Source of the DNA: Phialocephala subalpina
Lineage: Eukaryota > Ascomycota > Leotiomycetes > Helotiales > Mollisiaceae
Length of the DNA: 64,000 nucleotides
Direction of reading: 5' to 3'
Assembly (NCBI GenBank): GCA_900073065.1
Contig: FJOG01000004.1
Coordinates: 1,827,604-1,891,603, forward strand
Positions 8,607 through 22,790 of the stretch are shown in pieces. The position numbers and the translations under genes are program-made. The notes below the pieces were generated by a model. The model made no database searches. It saw only the letters and a list, made by a program, of their open reading frames with translations, and was not told the origin of the DNA. Every line of letters begins with the position of its first letter. Positions within the stretch are counted from its first letter, which is position 1.

Positions 8607-11600
8607 ATGTACCGGAGATCTAACTTGACCTTGGTGTTTAAGCAAAATATAAAGTCTTCGCCCCAGAAGAATTCTCGTTTCTCTTTCTGCATCTCTCAAA
8701 CTCGAAACTTCAATCAATCTTCGAACTCCAGATTGAGGACTGCCACCTGTTCCAGCCGCCGTTCGTTGACACCCTCAGCCTCGACATTCCTCTTCAGACC
8801 CAGACTTGTACGGTTCTGCACAACAGAAGCAGCCATGGCTATTGATAGAGACATCCTCCCTAGCAATGTCAAGCCTATCAACTACGATATCTCGCTCTAC
8901 GATTTAGAGCTTGGTGGTGGTTTCAGCTATCAAGGAACTGTCACCATTTCCTCCAAGGTCGTTGCAAGCTCCAAGGAGATTACTTTGAACGCCCACCAAC
9001 TTAAAATTCACAGTGCGGAGGTTTCTGTTGAGCACACAAAGACCCAGCAGACTTTCAAGGCCACCGACATCTCATACGATGCTCCAAGACAGAGAGCTAC
9101 GCTTTCCTTCGCTGAGGACCTCCCAACCTCTGACAAGACTACCTTGGTCATCAAGTTTCAAGGAACCATCAACAATGTCATGGCTGGATTCTATCGATCA
9201 AAGTACACGCCTGCCGTCACTCCTCTACCATCTGTTCCCAAGGATGGCGACAAGCACGTGATGTTCTCGACCCAATTTGAGAGTTGTGATGCTCGCAGAG
9301 CTTTCCCCTGTTTCGACGAGCCTAACCTCAAGGCCACATTTGACTTCGAGATTGAGCTGCCAGAGGACCAAGTAGCGTTGAGCAACATGCCTGTGAAGCA
9401 GACCAAAAAGAGCAAGGATGGCTTCAAGGTCGTCTCCTTCGACAGAACACCTATCATGTCCACATACCTTCTTGCATGGGCTGTTGGAGACTTCGAGTAT
9501 GTTGAAGATTTCACGAAGCGCAAGTACGGAGGCAAGAACCTCCCTGTCCGAGTCTATACGACCCGAGGCTTGAAGCATCAAGGCCAATACGCACTGGATC
9601 ACGCTCATCAAGTCATCGACTATTTCTCTGATATCTTTGGCATCGAATATCCACTTCCAAAGTCTGATCTTCTCGCTGTCCATGAATTTGTAAGCTCTTT
9701 TCAATTTCTGTGTAACTCATCTGCTGACCAAACAGCCAATCATAAGTTTTTCGTCCGTTTAGTTCAAGAACCATGCTGACGTTATCTTCCTAGTCTCACG
9801 GCGCTATGGAAAATTGGGGTCTCGTAACCTACAGAACCACTGCTGTTCTGTTCGACGAGGAAAAGTCTGATCCAAAGTTCAAGAACAGAATCGCTTATGT
9901 TGTCGCACACGAATTAGCACATCAATGGTTCGGAAACTTGGTGACTATGGATTGGTGGAACGAGTTATGGCTCAATGAAGGCTTCGCAACATGGGTCGGA
10001 TGGTTGGCGACTGACCACCTTCACCCAGATTGGCATGTCTGGCCACAATTCGTGGGTGATGGTATGCAAGTTGCGTTCACACTCGACTCGCTTCGTAGCT
10101 CGCATCCCATCGAAGTCCCTGTCAAGGATGCTCTCGATGTCGACCAGATATTCGACAGTATCAGCTACCTTAAAGGCAGCTCAGTCATCCGCATGCTGGC
10201 TGCTCACTTAGGACAAGATACCTTTTTGAAGGGTGTCAGCAATTATCTCAAGACCCATGCCTATGGCAATGCGAAAACGACAGATTTATGGTCCGCTCTC
10301 AGCGAAGCTTCAGGACAAGATGTCCCTGCACTTATGGACCCTTGGATTCAGAAGATGGGCTTCCCAGTCGTCACTGTTTCTGAGGAACCAGGCCAGATTG
10401 GTGTCAGGCAGTCACGCTACCTTTCTACTGGTGATGTCAAGGCCGAAGATGATGCGACTACTTGGTGGGTTCCGCTCGGTCTTGAGGGCAAAGCAGGGAC
10501 GAAGAGTGTCACGCCAATTGGACTCTTGAAGAAGGAAGATATCGTTCGTGATATTGATGATTCATTCTATAAGCTCAACAAGGACACCGCTGGATTCTAT
10601 AGAACCAATTATCCTCCAGCAAGACTTGCCAAGCTTGGCTCTCAGACGGATCGTCTCAGTATCTTGGACAAGATTGGTAGGTCATCCGCATATCTTTGGA
10701 AAGTTGGTCACTGATTATTCATAGGTCTGGTTGGTGATGCTGGTGCGTTGGCTGTGTCAGGAGATGCAGCAACTCCTGGCCTGCTTGCATTTGTCGAAGG
10801 CTTCCAGTCCGAGAGAAACCACCTTGTTTGGTCACAAATTATAACCTCACTTGGAACAGTCAAGTCTGTATTTGCAGAGAATGAGGAGATCTCAGAGGGC
10901 CTGAAGAAGTTCACACTCAAGCTGATTACTCCCGCTGTCGAGGAAATCGGATGGGCGTCGTCTCCAAATGATGATTTCTTGACAACCCAAATCCGCGCTA
11001 TGCTCCTAATGACTGCGGGATTAAACGGTCACGAGAAGTAAGTTTGCATTGTTATCATGCCTTATAGAAGCATCACTGACATGACATAGGGTCATTGCCG
11101 AGGCCAAGCGACAGTTCGATGCCTACTTCAAGGGTGATACTAACGCCATCCACCCCAGCTTGCGAGCTGCTGTTTGGGGAATCGCAATTCGTACCGGCGG
11201 CAAGCCAGAGTATGAAGCCCTGAAGAAGGAATGGCAAACCACAACCTCCATCGATGGAAAAGAGATCGCTCTCCGTGCGCTCGGCCGAATCCAAGACACA
11301 TCTCTCCTCTCCGACTACATCAACCTTCTCTTCACGGACGTCGCCGTCCAAGACATGCATACCGGAGCCGTTGCTCTCGCCATTAACCCTCGCACCCGCC
11401 ATGGTCTCTGGAAATACATCCAAGAGAATTTCCCTGCTATCCGTGAGAGACTCGGTAAGAATATGGTCATCCTTGATAGATTTTTGAAGATGTCGTTGAA
11501 TAAATTCAATGATCGAGAGACGGAGAAGGAGATCGCGAAGTTCTTTGAGGGCAAGGATATTAGGGGTTATGATCGTACTTTGAATGTTCTTAGTGACACT

Positions 11601-11678
11601 ATCCTTGGTCGGGCTACCTACAAGGAGAGAGATGCGGCTGTTATCTTGGAGTGGCTGAAGGCTCATGGTTATGCTTGA
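8607..11678 (+). CDS. APE2: M1-family zinc aminopeptidase (Ape2/Aap1 type)
   Basis: Exons are 8607-9689, 9794-10676, 10725-11037 and 11090-11678, giving about 955 aa from the upstream ATG or 879 aa from the ATG at 8835. It removes N-terminal residues from peptides. The exopeptidase motif GAMEN is at 364-368. The zinc site is HELAHQWFGN at 400-409, with the third ligand Glu 19 residues on at 423 (WLNEG). An ERAP1-like helical C-terminal domain follows. The first intron splits the conserved VHEF/SHGAMENWG. The 76 residues between the two ATGs are Arg/Ser/Thr-rich with almost no acidic residues, as in mitochondrial presequences. MAIDRDILPSNVKPINYD is the usual cytosolic start. Dual targeting by alternative starts is an inference. 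Confidence 0.93.
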
Positions 11679-13659
11679 GTGGTGGTTGGGTTCACTCGAG
11701 AAGTAGCAATTGCTGCAGGCAATAGCTGCTTGTGATAGCGATCAGAATAAGTAGAGTTTCTACTGTCAGAAATATCCACCTCGCTATCAGACATTCTCCT
11801 CGCCATAATCCTCGAGTTCCTGATTGACATTTAAGATCTTGGATTCCATGCTAGTGAGCTTGATATGTTTGTCCTCCGCATCCACCAAGTGGCCGTTTCC
11901 ATTTGTAACTTCGCTGCACATCTTTCTGCTGCCAATTTAGATTGCCACCATCAAGTCTTCGTTTGATGTCAATTCTTTATCTGTTATCAAGTCTCGTGCG
12001 CTACTACTTTAGTTAAATCGTCCCAACTAGAATACCCCGCATTGACCCAAATCCTTTCACCACCAACTGTTCAGCAGTCAGATTATATTCCACAGCTGGG
12101 ACGACAATACTTCTCAAAACCGTTGGCAGTAACAGTGCCAATGATGATAAACTACAAACCCTCCCACACAATCTTCAAACCAGCAGAAGCTCAGTACATT
12201 TCCGAATAGAAGAGGGCGCCAAGATCGCGGAAAGCAGCTGGCTTGAAACGTCGGGGTTCGCTGCTCCGGACTCAAGAGATACGACGTCTCATTGTTTCTT
12301 TTGATTCATTCACCAATTCTTCTGTACACGCGCCTCCCTTCTGCCACTGCAAAATTAATTCGCTGATTCATGTGCACCAACTTTCACTCCGCTTCTCAGT
12401 TCATTTCACCTGCATACTCTTTCAAAACTCACTCATGCCCCGTTCTATTTATTCCACAACCTATACAAGCTCTTAAGAGGCCAAGATTCACCCAACACGA
12501 CCATTCAAGCAAAGGCTATAACATTTAGGCGGAGTCTGGATAAGGTTCCCGGAGGTTGGGATACGATGGCTTTACATGGGTTTGATGATGGTTTAATAGA
12601 CAAGTCCTATGCTCCGTTTACTTGCGTTAATCTTAAGGTTTTGAATGTCCAGGTACACGTAGTCAGGGAATTATAAAGAAAACTAAGCAAAGTAGACAAT
12701 CAAACCCACTGCTAAAAGCCAACGGAACAAAAGATAGAAAGAGTCAGACCATGATTATAGCTATGTTGTAGAAGGAGGATAAATTAGCAAATGTTAAGAT
12801 GCTAGGCTACAGATCAATAACTCTCTTAGATAGCTAGAAATGAGTTGACTTAGGCTCGAGCTTTGGTTTACTAAATCCGGACAGAGCAAAACGCTAAAGA
12901 ATCTTGCTAAATCTACAGTTATACTCTCTGTCGGACCTGCCGACGAGAGTCAAACAGCCATACCTGCAATATAATAAAGATACCATGCTAGAAAGCCATT
13001 CTAGATCTGTCATCAAGCCTGGAGTTCAGATTTTCATGCCTCTAGATCGTACGCGATCTCGACATTAATCAATCAAGACTCTAGTATATCTCTCCAGCAA
13101 ATCTTCCTTAATCATCTTGCTACTGCGCAGGTCAAAATCCTGTAGGCTAATAATATTGTGTCCTCACTAAGGGGCTGTGAGAGCAGAGCCTTTCTCAGAT
13201 ATCAATTGAGATCACTACTGGTTTCTATGTGAATATGAGTAGAATCGTAGATTTTTGCATTTTTGCAGAAGTAATAGTTCATTTGGTTGGCAGCCTCTTC
13301 GAGTGTTACTTTTTGGGGTGCCATAGCCAAGTCCGTTGTCTGTTGTGAGGCAGATATCTCGAAGATATTCTTTTTGCGCCTTGTCGAACACGGTTCATAT
13401 TGTCGTGGTATGAAAGACAGCGCTTCGAAGCTGTTATTTCTACCTGAGAGAGTATAGCCGAACAAGTGCTGAGGTCTTTGAAGGGAGGTAGCCTTTTCGA
13501 AACGACTGTGAGATTGTCGGTAATAAGTGTTGGCAGTTTGAAATACTATTCTCGATTCTCGGTTCAGAGGCTACGAAAGAGGGCAAAACAGACGGAGAAT
13601 AAAGGATCGAAAGAGGAAACAAGTCATTGTTTTTTATACTTGTACGTTCTTGTAATCTT
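11679..13659. other. Gene-poor, about 2 kb, partly AT-rich
   Basis: No intact gene seen. From about 12640 to 13190 both strands are AT-rich and full of TAG/TAA trinucleotides in all frames, as expected of an old, mutated insertion; I cannot identify the parent element. A reverse-strand ORF at 13202-13465 (internal Met followed by APQKVTLEEAANQMNYYF) is open but matches nothing I know. Confidence 0.3.
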
Positions 13660-14803
13660 GACTCAGGCCATTCCGTATATGAGTAAAAGAAGGTAATTCT
13701 TCCCGTTAGATATAAAGTTAACCTTGGGAAATATTTGAAAATATAGGTAAAAGCTATTACTCTTTTCGAATCCTTTGAGTTTATGATGATTCAACCATAA
13801 TATTCTTCCTGCAGCTTCAGCTTCGTCAAGCAGTTTCGGAAAGAAATACGCCCACTGACTGGCTTGATTCATGTAGCATTGCACAGATATGATACCTATG
13901 TGGGAGCAGTTTAAAACTCGAGGTAATCGATTGTACTCATGACCCACATACTGGCTCCCACCAATGCCACCCGTAGCAACCAGGACACCAGAGTTCCCGA
14001 GGTGCTTTTTCATGTGTCGAGCTCGGGAACAGATCCAGTTGGTGGAATCGTCCCCGTCAAGAAGATCTTTCGAAGCAATCATGGGTTCATTTTGGATGTC
14101 GAACGCGAGTATGGTTTCGTTAAGATCCCGTGGCGAGTGAGGCGAGTGAACAGGTGAGTGCGAAGGTGAGTGTGAAGATGAGGTCTTCCTGCCCACTTTT
14201 TTTTAAAGCTTGGGGATACATAATGAAGAATACTGACAAGTCGTTTCCTATACTGTTTCCTAGCGGCGCTGTTGGTGTAGAAGTTGTAAGACGTGCCATA
14301 GGTGTGACCTGTATGTTTAAAACCAGTGCCGACATTCAACTAGGCTTCTTGAAACCCATCATAGATATCATTGCTGTTATACCTAGTAGTATTTCCGTTT
14401 GGTGGAAGAAGGTTGGCGTCATGCGGAGATATGATGGCCTTGATTCCTGCTGCGTGGAGCTGGAAAAGAACATTGACAATTGCATCAAGAACAAGTGTTT
14501 CATATTGTCCAATGGTGACTTCGTAATTTGGAAGAATTGTGGTGTTAGATGATTTGGTGCAGCTTGAAGATATACCAGTGACTGACGGAGTAAATGTTAG
14601 CAAGCTCCGTTCCCGGGGATTTGCTAAAGTGGTGACTCGCCCCAAATACAAACAACTTTAGCACCATCTTCTTGGAGTGCCTGAATATAATATGCTTGCT
14701 CTTGAGGCAAGAGTCCATGCAAGTAGTAGTTGTTGCTTCCTGTAAAGGAGTTCGAGCTTCTCCCGTGCAGCAACGTAGTGTGACCATACTGGACAAGGAA
14801 CAT
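13660..14803 (-). pseudogene. Decayed secreted glycoside hydrolase, GH5-like
   Basis: Reading the reverse strand gives ordered pieces of a fungal cellulase-superfamily enzyme: a hydrophobic N-terminus, NNYYLHGLLPQEQAYYIQAL, GIKAIISPHDANLLPPNG, YGTSYNFYTNSAARKQY, LAFDIQNEP (the NEP acid/base motif), VATGGIGGSQYVGHEY and QWAYFFPKLLDEAEAAG. A 47-nt intron in the middle joins DIYDG to HTYGTS in phase. Lesions: stops after GESPL and after GNGAC; Cys where strand 2 normally has Arg (VVCIWG); a shift at the A8 run (14204-14211 on the + strand); and a 1-nt shift just before the nucleophile MVE, followed by a stop where WG should be. The catalytic C-terminus is lost. The region looks dead, although some breaks could be unseen introns. 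Confidence 0.72.
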
Positions 14804-15752
14804 GATGATGACTAGTAAGCTCGATATCTTGGCGAGCTCAACTGAGGTATGGCAGTAAAGGAGAAGTTGAACGAAGACGAAAGAGATAGCTCGAGTTCTT
14901 ATGGAGAGGGGCGGAATATCTGGCGACTCGGAAGCACATCCGCGAGAGGAAGGAGTGGCTTGGTGCTAGTCAATAGTTAGGCCACTTCGTTGCAAGGATT
15001 CATGCATCGTTCGTGCCGCACAGGATCCAATTCTATGGATCGATTGGGGAAAATTGCGGCAAGGCTGAAGAATCTGTCTCCGCTCTAGGCTGCCTTGCCA
15101 TGCGGATTGACGCGCATAGATCGTTGACATTATTCAAGAACCGTATAAGTATCGGGCACTCATCAAGACCTCCATAAATAATACGTTGTGAGATCGCTCA
15201 ATTTCCCCCTCAATGCGCCAACCAAGCTTGTGCAGAGATGATCCAACTCAAGAATTGTAAGAAAGACAACCGCCAGAGTTAGACCCAGCGTCCTGAAGCC
15301 ATTCGGCTACTGATCTTTAAAGGATATGGTGAGCTTACCATACATGTAATAGCCTTCTCTGTCATTATTATTGCCCTGTCGAAATTCGGAATCTGAACGA
15401 ACAAACTCATATGGCACGGCGATTTATATGTCTCTGCTGAGCTCATGTCGCATACAAGATCCATTCAGGTAACGAAACGAGAGACAACGGATAGTCGTAA
15501 GCAGATATTCCGTTGTCCCCATTCCTCGCTTTCGGACCAACATTGACAGCAACAATGCCATTGGCATTGACGAGGTTCATCCTCGTATAATTCGAGACTT
15601 ATGGACTTCAATCCTCGACCAGAGATGTAAACGACAGGACTGACTGGTGCCTTGCTCCAGACTACTACTCAAATTTCTTAGAACTCTGGAGGGGTGGATC
15701 AGGTATAAAGCTGATCCTAATAGTTAGAGAAGCGCCAATAACTCCCAGTTCT
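14804..15752. other. Gene-poor flank of the GH5 relic
   Basis: No complete gene. A reverse-strand stretch of about 50 codons near 15450-15590 (contains NVGPKARNGDNGISAYD) looks like once-coding sequence, perhaps linked to the ORF at 15753-16133. I cannot name the family. Confidence 0.3.
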
Positions 15753-16133
15753 TCAGATACTGTGAGAATACAAGTGCTCTCGGAGCTCGATTATACCTTC
15801 GTTGTAGAAGAATTCTCGAATCTCAAGGAGCATATGATACCACTTGGATGTCCTAATCTCACTCCATCTCCATGTCTTCACGACTCCGATCTCAGACACG
15901 GTCTCAAGCTTATATATGTATCCAAGGTACTGGCGGTAGTTCCAGCAGGTAGCGAGGATGGCAGAAGTCAGAAACGACATTTGATTATTATCAATGTCCC
16001 AACTTTGGCTACACAATCTGAGGGGCGGAATGTCTTTCAAAGAAGAGGACTTTGCACTTGCAAGAAACTCTGATGGCAACATTAACACTCGGAATATTCC
16101 AAAGTACCAATTCAAGGGATGAGAGCCATGCAT
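15753..16133 (-). CDS. Hypothetical ORF, possible gene fragment
   Basis: An open frame of 126 codons, rich in aromatic residues (LATCWNYRQYLGYIYKLE, KTWRWSEIRTSKWYHML). The composition looks protein-like, but there is no motif I can name. It lies downstream of the homocysteine synthase gene and upstream of other coding-like scraps on the same strand, so it could be an exon of a broken gene reaching to about 15280. Confidence 0.25.
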   Translation of the reverse strand: MHGSHPLNWYFGIFRVLMLPSEFLASAKSSSLKDIPPLRLCSQSWDIDNNQMSFLTSAILATCWNYRQYLGYIYKLETVSEIGVVKTWRWSEIRTSKWYHMLLEIREFFYNEGIIELREHLYSHSI

Positions 16134-16298
16134 TCATTAAGCATCTATCGTATCATCCCTCCCTCTCCCAATTCCCATCCCACCATCATTTGGTCGTAAT
16201 TTTGGTGGAAAATCGCTGCAAAGGTATATGAAACCTCAAGTTCCACGCCGAGAAGAAAAGCAAATGCAAATGAAGCTTCATCAAATAGCTCATAAAAT

Positions 16299-18077
<1,779 letters not shown>

Positions 18078-20267
18078 TGTGTCTGTGGTGAGTAATCAAG
18101 GTAGAGAGAGGGAGAGATTGAATTGTGAATAGTGAACAAGGAGAAGATGACTTCACTTTTAAAGGCAACTAGGAGGAGCTTAGGACAAAAGTGAAAGGTC
18201 GGCGATCATCGAATGTGGGGTAAGAGAAAAAGAAGCCACCCAAGCACGCCATATTGGGTGATCACGACCGAGGGACAAAGGGACTGCCTCGTTCCATCGC
18301 ACCCCTAATCGATCCACCTACCTTGTGAGCCTGCGCCGTAAGGAAATTTGCAATATTCGTGTGTCGTTTGCTTGTATTGTTCTGCTTGTGCTTGTGCCTG
18401 CAGTTCCGAAGTCGCACTACTACCTTGCATCAGTGGTCCATTGAGAAGCAATGCAGAGAAAAGGATAAAAGACCCCGCCCAAACCGACGAGGGGTATTAT
18501 GATGACTGTGTAGAGGTATGATTGGTGCAAATGTGACAGAATCCAATTTTCTTTGAGGGGCGATTTCGGATCCGGAGTCTCTTTCATCCGAATTTTCTTT
18601 AACTCCGGAGTGACCAAGTAAAACAGCTAGGACTTTCACTAACTCTTTCCACTCTCCGCAACTTGGCTGCATTCCCCTCAGTTGGCATCTCAAGCAAGTG
18701 CAAGAAAGCTTCGCAAGCCAAAAGCCTCTGCGGGTTTGTAGACGCCTTTCTATTCTAAGACCACTCTGAATCTCTTGGCTGGGGTGATCTCAGGTCACGA
18801 CACAAATCTGACCTGAGAATAGCTTGGCCAAAAGCCGTCTCGGGGAAAGCTATTCGACCTTACTTCAACCTGTAAGCATATCCCCAAACTTTCCAAGCAA
18901 ATCTTTGACAGCGCAAAGATGCGGAGCTGAGTAAGTGAAGCTTGGTGACACATCGGGTCGAGAGGCAAAAGAGTGCAGGTAAGCTCTTCCAAGGATGCTT
19001 CCAGCGGTATTCTCCAGAATTGGCATCTTGGTGATACTCGTCCGAGTCTGGAAGCAAAGAGGCTCAAAGTGAAGCCAAAGCCCTTTTCAAGCTTCCATCA
19101 CGTGGAGATGACCCCTTTCAGACAACGATGCGACACCCCTCCTCCAATCGAGAGCTCTCCTTCAACAATCTTGCCTCCGGCACCCGAAATAGTTTTGATA
19201 CAGCACCATCACAACTCTCCACAAATGTCCAAACGCGATGGCATTCTACGCGGCAGTCTCTCGTCTCACGCAGCTTCATCCAGGGCCAGGATCACGAGAT
19301 TCCTCGCAGCCAGAGTCTTAACTCATCTTGGCACCCGTGAAGATCACCCATCACCCTCCTGCGATGAACTCTGAAGGAAAACCAAGAGATATGCGTGTCC
19401 GGGCGAGGCTTGGTTCTTATGGAGAATTGTTCTTTGCGACTGCTGGGCGTTTATTGGCGCTGCATGTTTGTTTCACTGCTGGGCTGATGACGGTGATGAG
19501 TGTGGTGCGCGGCCTTGGCAGCTTCTTGGACGACAATGCGCTGTCGCGTCTATTGTATCAACACCAGCTCAAGAAGTCTTTTTTGGGGAGGAGCAAGCTT
19601 TGTTGACAGTCTTGACTGACTCTTGCCACCGGGTTGATGGGGTTGGCGTTGTTGGTGTCTTGAGGCGCTTCTTGAAGTCATTGCCCTCGTGGGTAGGAGA
19701 TTGCAATTTGTTACCCCTCCATCCCATCAAGTGATCACGGTGCAATTTTAATACAGTATATCCAGATCGCTCTTTATCGCCGGAAAATACTTTGGTAATA
19801 CCACCACAATCAGGAACCGTACCGGGATGCCCTGCAGCTTTTGGTGATCGGACGCCATTCGTCTGGGCTCATTGGCCTGGAACCCTGCTGTCTTCTCCCC
19901 CCTGCAGGTTTCAAAATGACACACGTTCAGGGTCCCCCAGATTATGCTATGCGACACCACGTCCCCAAAGCAATTTCATAGAAGGGCAGCCCCCGGACGG
20001 CCATTCTCATCTCCTCTACTTCTGCTTTGCTCCTACACCCGTAATTGCAATAATACCCAGTGGGTGGTCTGCGACTTTCTCACTTTCCATCTTCTCTTCT
20101 TCGTCCGCGCTTCTTCCTTCTCCACAACACCACGACCCCGTATATCTTCACACACTCATTCACGCGCGCACAAGTTGCAGCAGCATCAAACGTTTTCAAT
20201 TGTACGACGACACACGACTAGATACCCGATATTTATCACGATATCATCATCAACAACTACAGACAAA
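18078..20267. other. Intergenic, about 2.2 kb: two divergent promoters
   Basis: Contains the upstream regions of the homocysteine synthase (left) and MARVEL (right) genes. The part before 20268 (about 20030-20260) is strongly pyrimidine-rich (TTC/CTT runs), typical of fungal 5' leaders. Open frames at 18795-19734 and 19792-20427 lack protein features. Confidence 0.4.
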
Positions 20268-20954
20268 ATGGCGTTCGGATTACTACTTCCTCTGCGCATT
20301 GCCCAGGGCATTTTTGCAATCGTTGTCATGGGCCTCTCAGCATACGGTACCTCCTCCCTATCATCAATCTTGTCGCCAGCATGCTAATGAAGAACAGTCG
20401 CCCACTGGTACGATAGCGACACCCTAACCGCCTCACCCTCCCAAATCAACTTCCTAATCTTCGTCCCCCTCTTCTCCTTCCTCTCCCTCGTCTACCTCGA
20501 ACTCTCCCCCCGCTTCATGGCCAAAGGTACGCTTCCATTTCCTTCCCCTTTATCTCTATCGTAATGACAAAATCTTCGAGCTTCTGGAAAACCAAGGCTC
20601 CCTCCCCCTTACCGTCCTCTCTGGCTATCAAAAAGACTCCCCACTAACAACCACCCCCTCACAGTCTCCCATCCCTACGGCCATCTCGGTCTCTCCCTTC
20701 TAAACGTCCTCTTCTACTTCGCCGGCTTCATCGCCCTCGCCGTCTTCCTCGGCAAGCTCCTCTTCTGCCGCGGTTCCGTCTGCGCCGCTGCTCGCGCAGA
20801 CGCAGTTTTCGCCGCTTTCTCATGGATGTTGTGGACTGCGAGTACGGCGCTGTTGGCGCTGGATATGTTTAAGGGTGGATTCAAGGGCATGAGGACGGAT
20901 AAGGAGGCGAAGGTTGCGATGAAGGAGCAGGGTGGTGCCGGGGTTGGTGCGTGA
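20268..20954 (+). CDS. MARVEL-domain four-helix membrane protein
   Basis: Three exons (20268-20346, 20398-20526, 20665-20954) encode 165 aa. Four hydrophobic segments are visible: LRIAQGIFAIVVMGLSAY; INFLIFVPLFSFLSLVYLEL; GLSLLNVLFYFAGFIALAVF; and FAAFSWMLWTASTALLALD. Short loops and a charged C-terminus (RTDKEAKVAMKEQ) complete the MARVEL layout. Fungal members (Nce102-like and relatives) sit in the plasma membrane and organise lipid microdomains. The Cys/Ala-rich loop before TM4 (CRGSVCAAARAD) is common in this group. All introns are in phase. Fold assignment is good; the exact role is unknown. Confidence 0.85.
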
Positions 20955-22170
20955 GGTGTGGGATGGGGGTGGGATTTTAGGGGGTGGTGGAGGGTGGAAG
21001 GGGGGCATGGGAGCAGGTATAGGGATAGAGAGTGGGTTGAGGGAGAGGGAAAGAGGATGGTGCTTGATGAGGTGGAGGAGTTGGGGTATAGGGATGAGGA
21101 GTTTGTTGATGTGAGGCCTTGGAAGGCGGTTCAATAAGGGGGTCTTGATGGCCTTTTTTATTTGTAACTGGCTGGACGGGTCTACATATCAGATTGGATT
21201 GGATTCTTGGGTTCGCATGGTACGATACATATTTGGGGAAAATGGAGGCGCCTGCATATCGGAGCTGGACGGGTGGATTGGCTGGCCGTTCCTACTTTTG
21301 TTTTGCGGGCAGGCAATAGATAATGAATTGATGCGATTAGAAACTTTTTTACTATTGTTTTCTTTTCTGTCTTGCTTCTCATCTGTTATCTCCTTTCGCG
21401 CCGCTTTTTGAGAATGTCACTTTGCGTCTTCAGGGCTGACGATATGATGAGGTGTCGCATGCGTGTCTTCGTTTATGCACTGTGAGGTGGTGTAGTATCC
21501 GGCTGTGGGTGTATGCTTGTTCAACGGGTCGCATGAGACGGCCCACGTTTCTCACGCGTTCAAGATACATTACCACGTAGCTATATACCTCATCCGGTAA
21601 CTACGAAGCCGTCGTAAATACCATATGCTTGGCTATAAATTCTACTTCGCCAAGTGGCATTTATACTTGTACCGGGAGAATGAGGCTATCAATTCAGGGG
21701 CTAGCTCGCTCCACCTGGTTCTGATGAAGAGCACAATTATTGAGCCGTCCACCAGCTCCTCTTCCAAATTTGTAGTTTGGTCAAAAATATTGTCTGCTTC
21801 TACCCCATTATTCATATTTGAAAAGTTCAATAACGCGTTCGAGCTTCGATAAATCAGCCCGTCTTTTCTACTTAGCAGATCACACTACACGACGTCAAGA
21901 TTCTTTTTAAAAAATCTTTCCAGACGAGAGATTTGATTGTCTGACCGTAAGTGCAAAAAGCATGAATGTCCTTTTGGGTATCCTCCTTCCACATTCTGGG
22001 TTAGGAGTTGACCAATTTGACAAGCTCATCTTTACCCAGTCACAATTCTCAATTCTATCAATCTTCAACCCTTAACTAGCATTCGAAGACTTTTGAAGAC
22101 TTCATCATCTGGTGCATCAAGACACAGGATCCACACAGAACATAAGTAGCTAGAAGGCAAGTTCCAACGT
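20955..22170. other. Intergenic, about 1.2 kb
   Basis: The first 180 bp is unusually G-rich (GGGGGTGGGATTTTAGGGGGTGG-like runs after the MARVEL stop). No gene is supported. Short frames around 21625-21852 exist on both strands without motifs. Confidence 0.35.
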
Positions 22171-22790
22171 CAAGCGACAGGTTTTGCTGCATGTCTCCGA
22201 ACCCGGATCCCTCCTCGACAGACCCGGCGTCGTAGACGGCACTGCAGCCAGCTTGTCGACCGTCAACTCCTCCCGTATTCGGGCTGAGGATCTGGTTACG
22301 TCGTGCAACAAAATCTCAACAATGTCCCATTTGAAGTCAGTTTTGAGCAAAATATTGTTGCATGTCGGAGCCCTCCCTGCATCCGCAATACGGTAGACTA
22401 GAGAAGGCCTCCCGGGTCTCTTCTCGACAATCAAATCCGAACTCGGCGGTCAAAACCTCCCGTATTGCGGCCACGACGAGACTTGCGACGTGCAATAAAA
22501 GTTTTTGAATGTCCGTAATCAACTAAAAGTGACGAAAACAAGATTTTATTGCACGTCGTAGGCCTTCCTCTTGCCACGATACGGCAGAGTCGAGAAGGAC
22601 TCTCGGATCTCTTCTCGAGGTCGCAGCCGAGTCGACCGTCACAACCTCCCGTGTTAGGGCTATGAGGAGGCTTGTGACGCGCAACAAAAGTTTTTTTTCA
22701 ATGTCCGTACTGAACTAAAGGTTTTGCTGCAGGTCGCAGGCGTTCTCCTGCTTGCAATACGGTAGAATCGACGAGGACTCCCGGTAACGG
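22171..22790. repeat. Tandem array of 188-bp foldback (hairpin) repeats
   Basis: Diverged units start at 22255, 22443 and 22631 (spacing exactly 188 bp by the GTCGAC or matching GGCGGTC boundary), preceded by a right-half unit from about 22171. Each unit is an imperfect inverted repeat. In the middle unit the 15-nt inner arms CGACGTGCAATAAAA (22486-22500) and its exact complement (22544-22558) pair perfectly. Pairing continues outward to CCGTAT/ATACGG (22460/22584), giving roughly 41-nt arms and a 43-nt loop. No ORF is present. A fourth, diverged unit lies at about 52208-52370. Confidence 0.85.

Noticed and set aside
19792..20427. 211-codon ORF on the + strand
   Set aside because: Covers the pyrimidine-rich leader and first intron of the MARVEL gene, starts at a non-ATG codon, composition is not protein-like.
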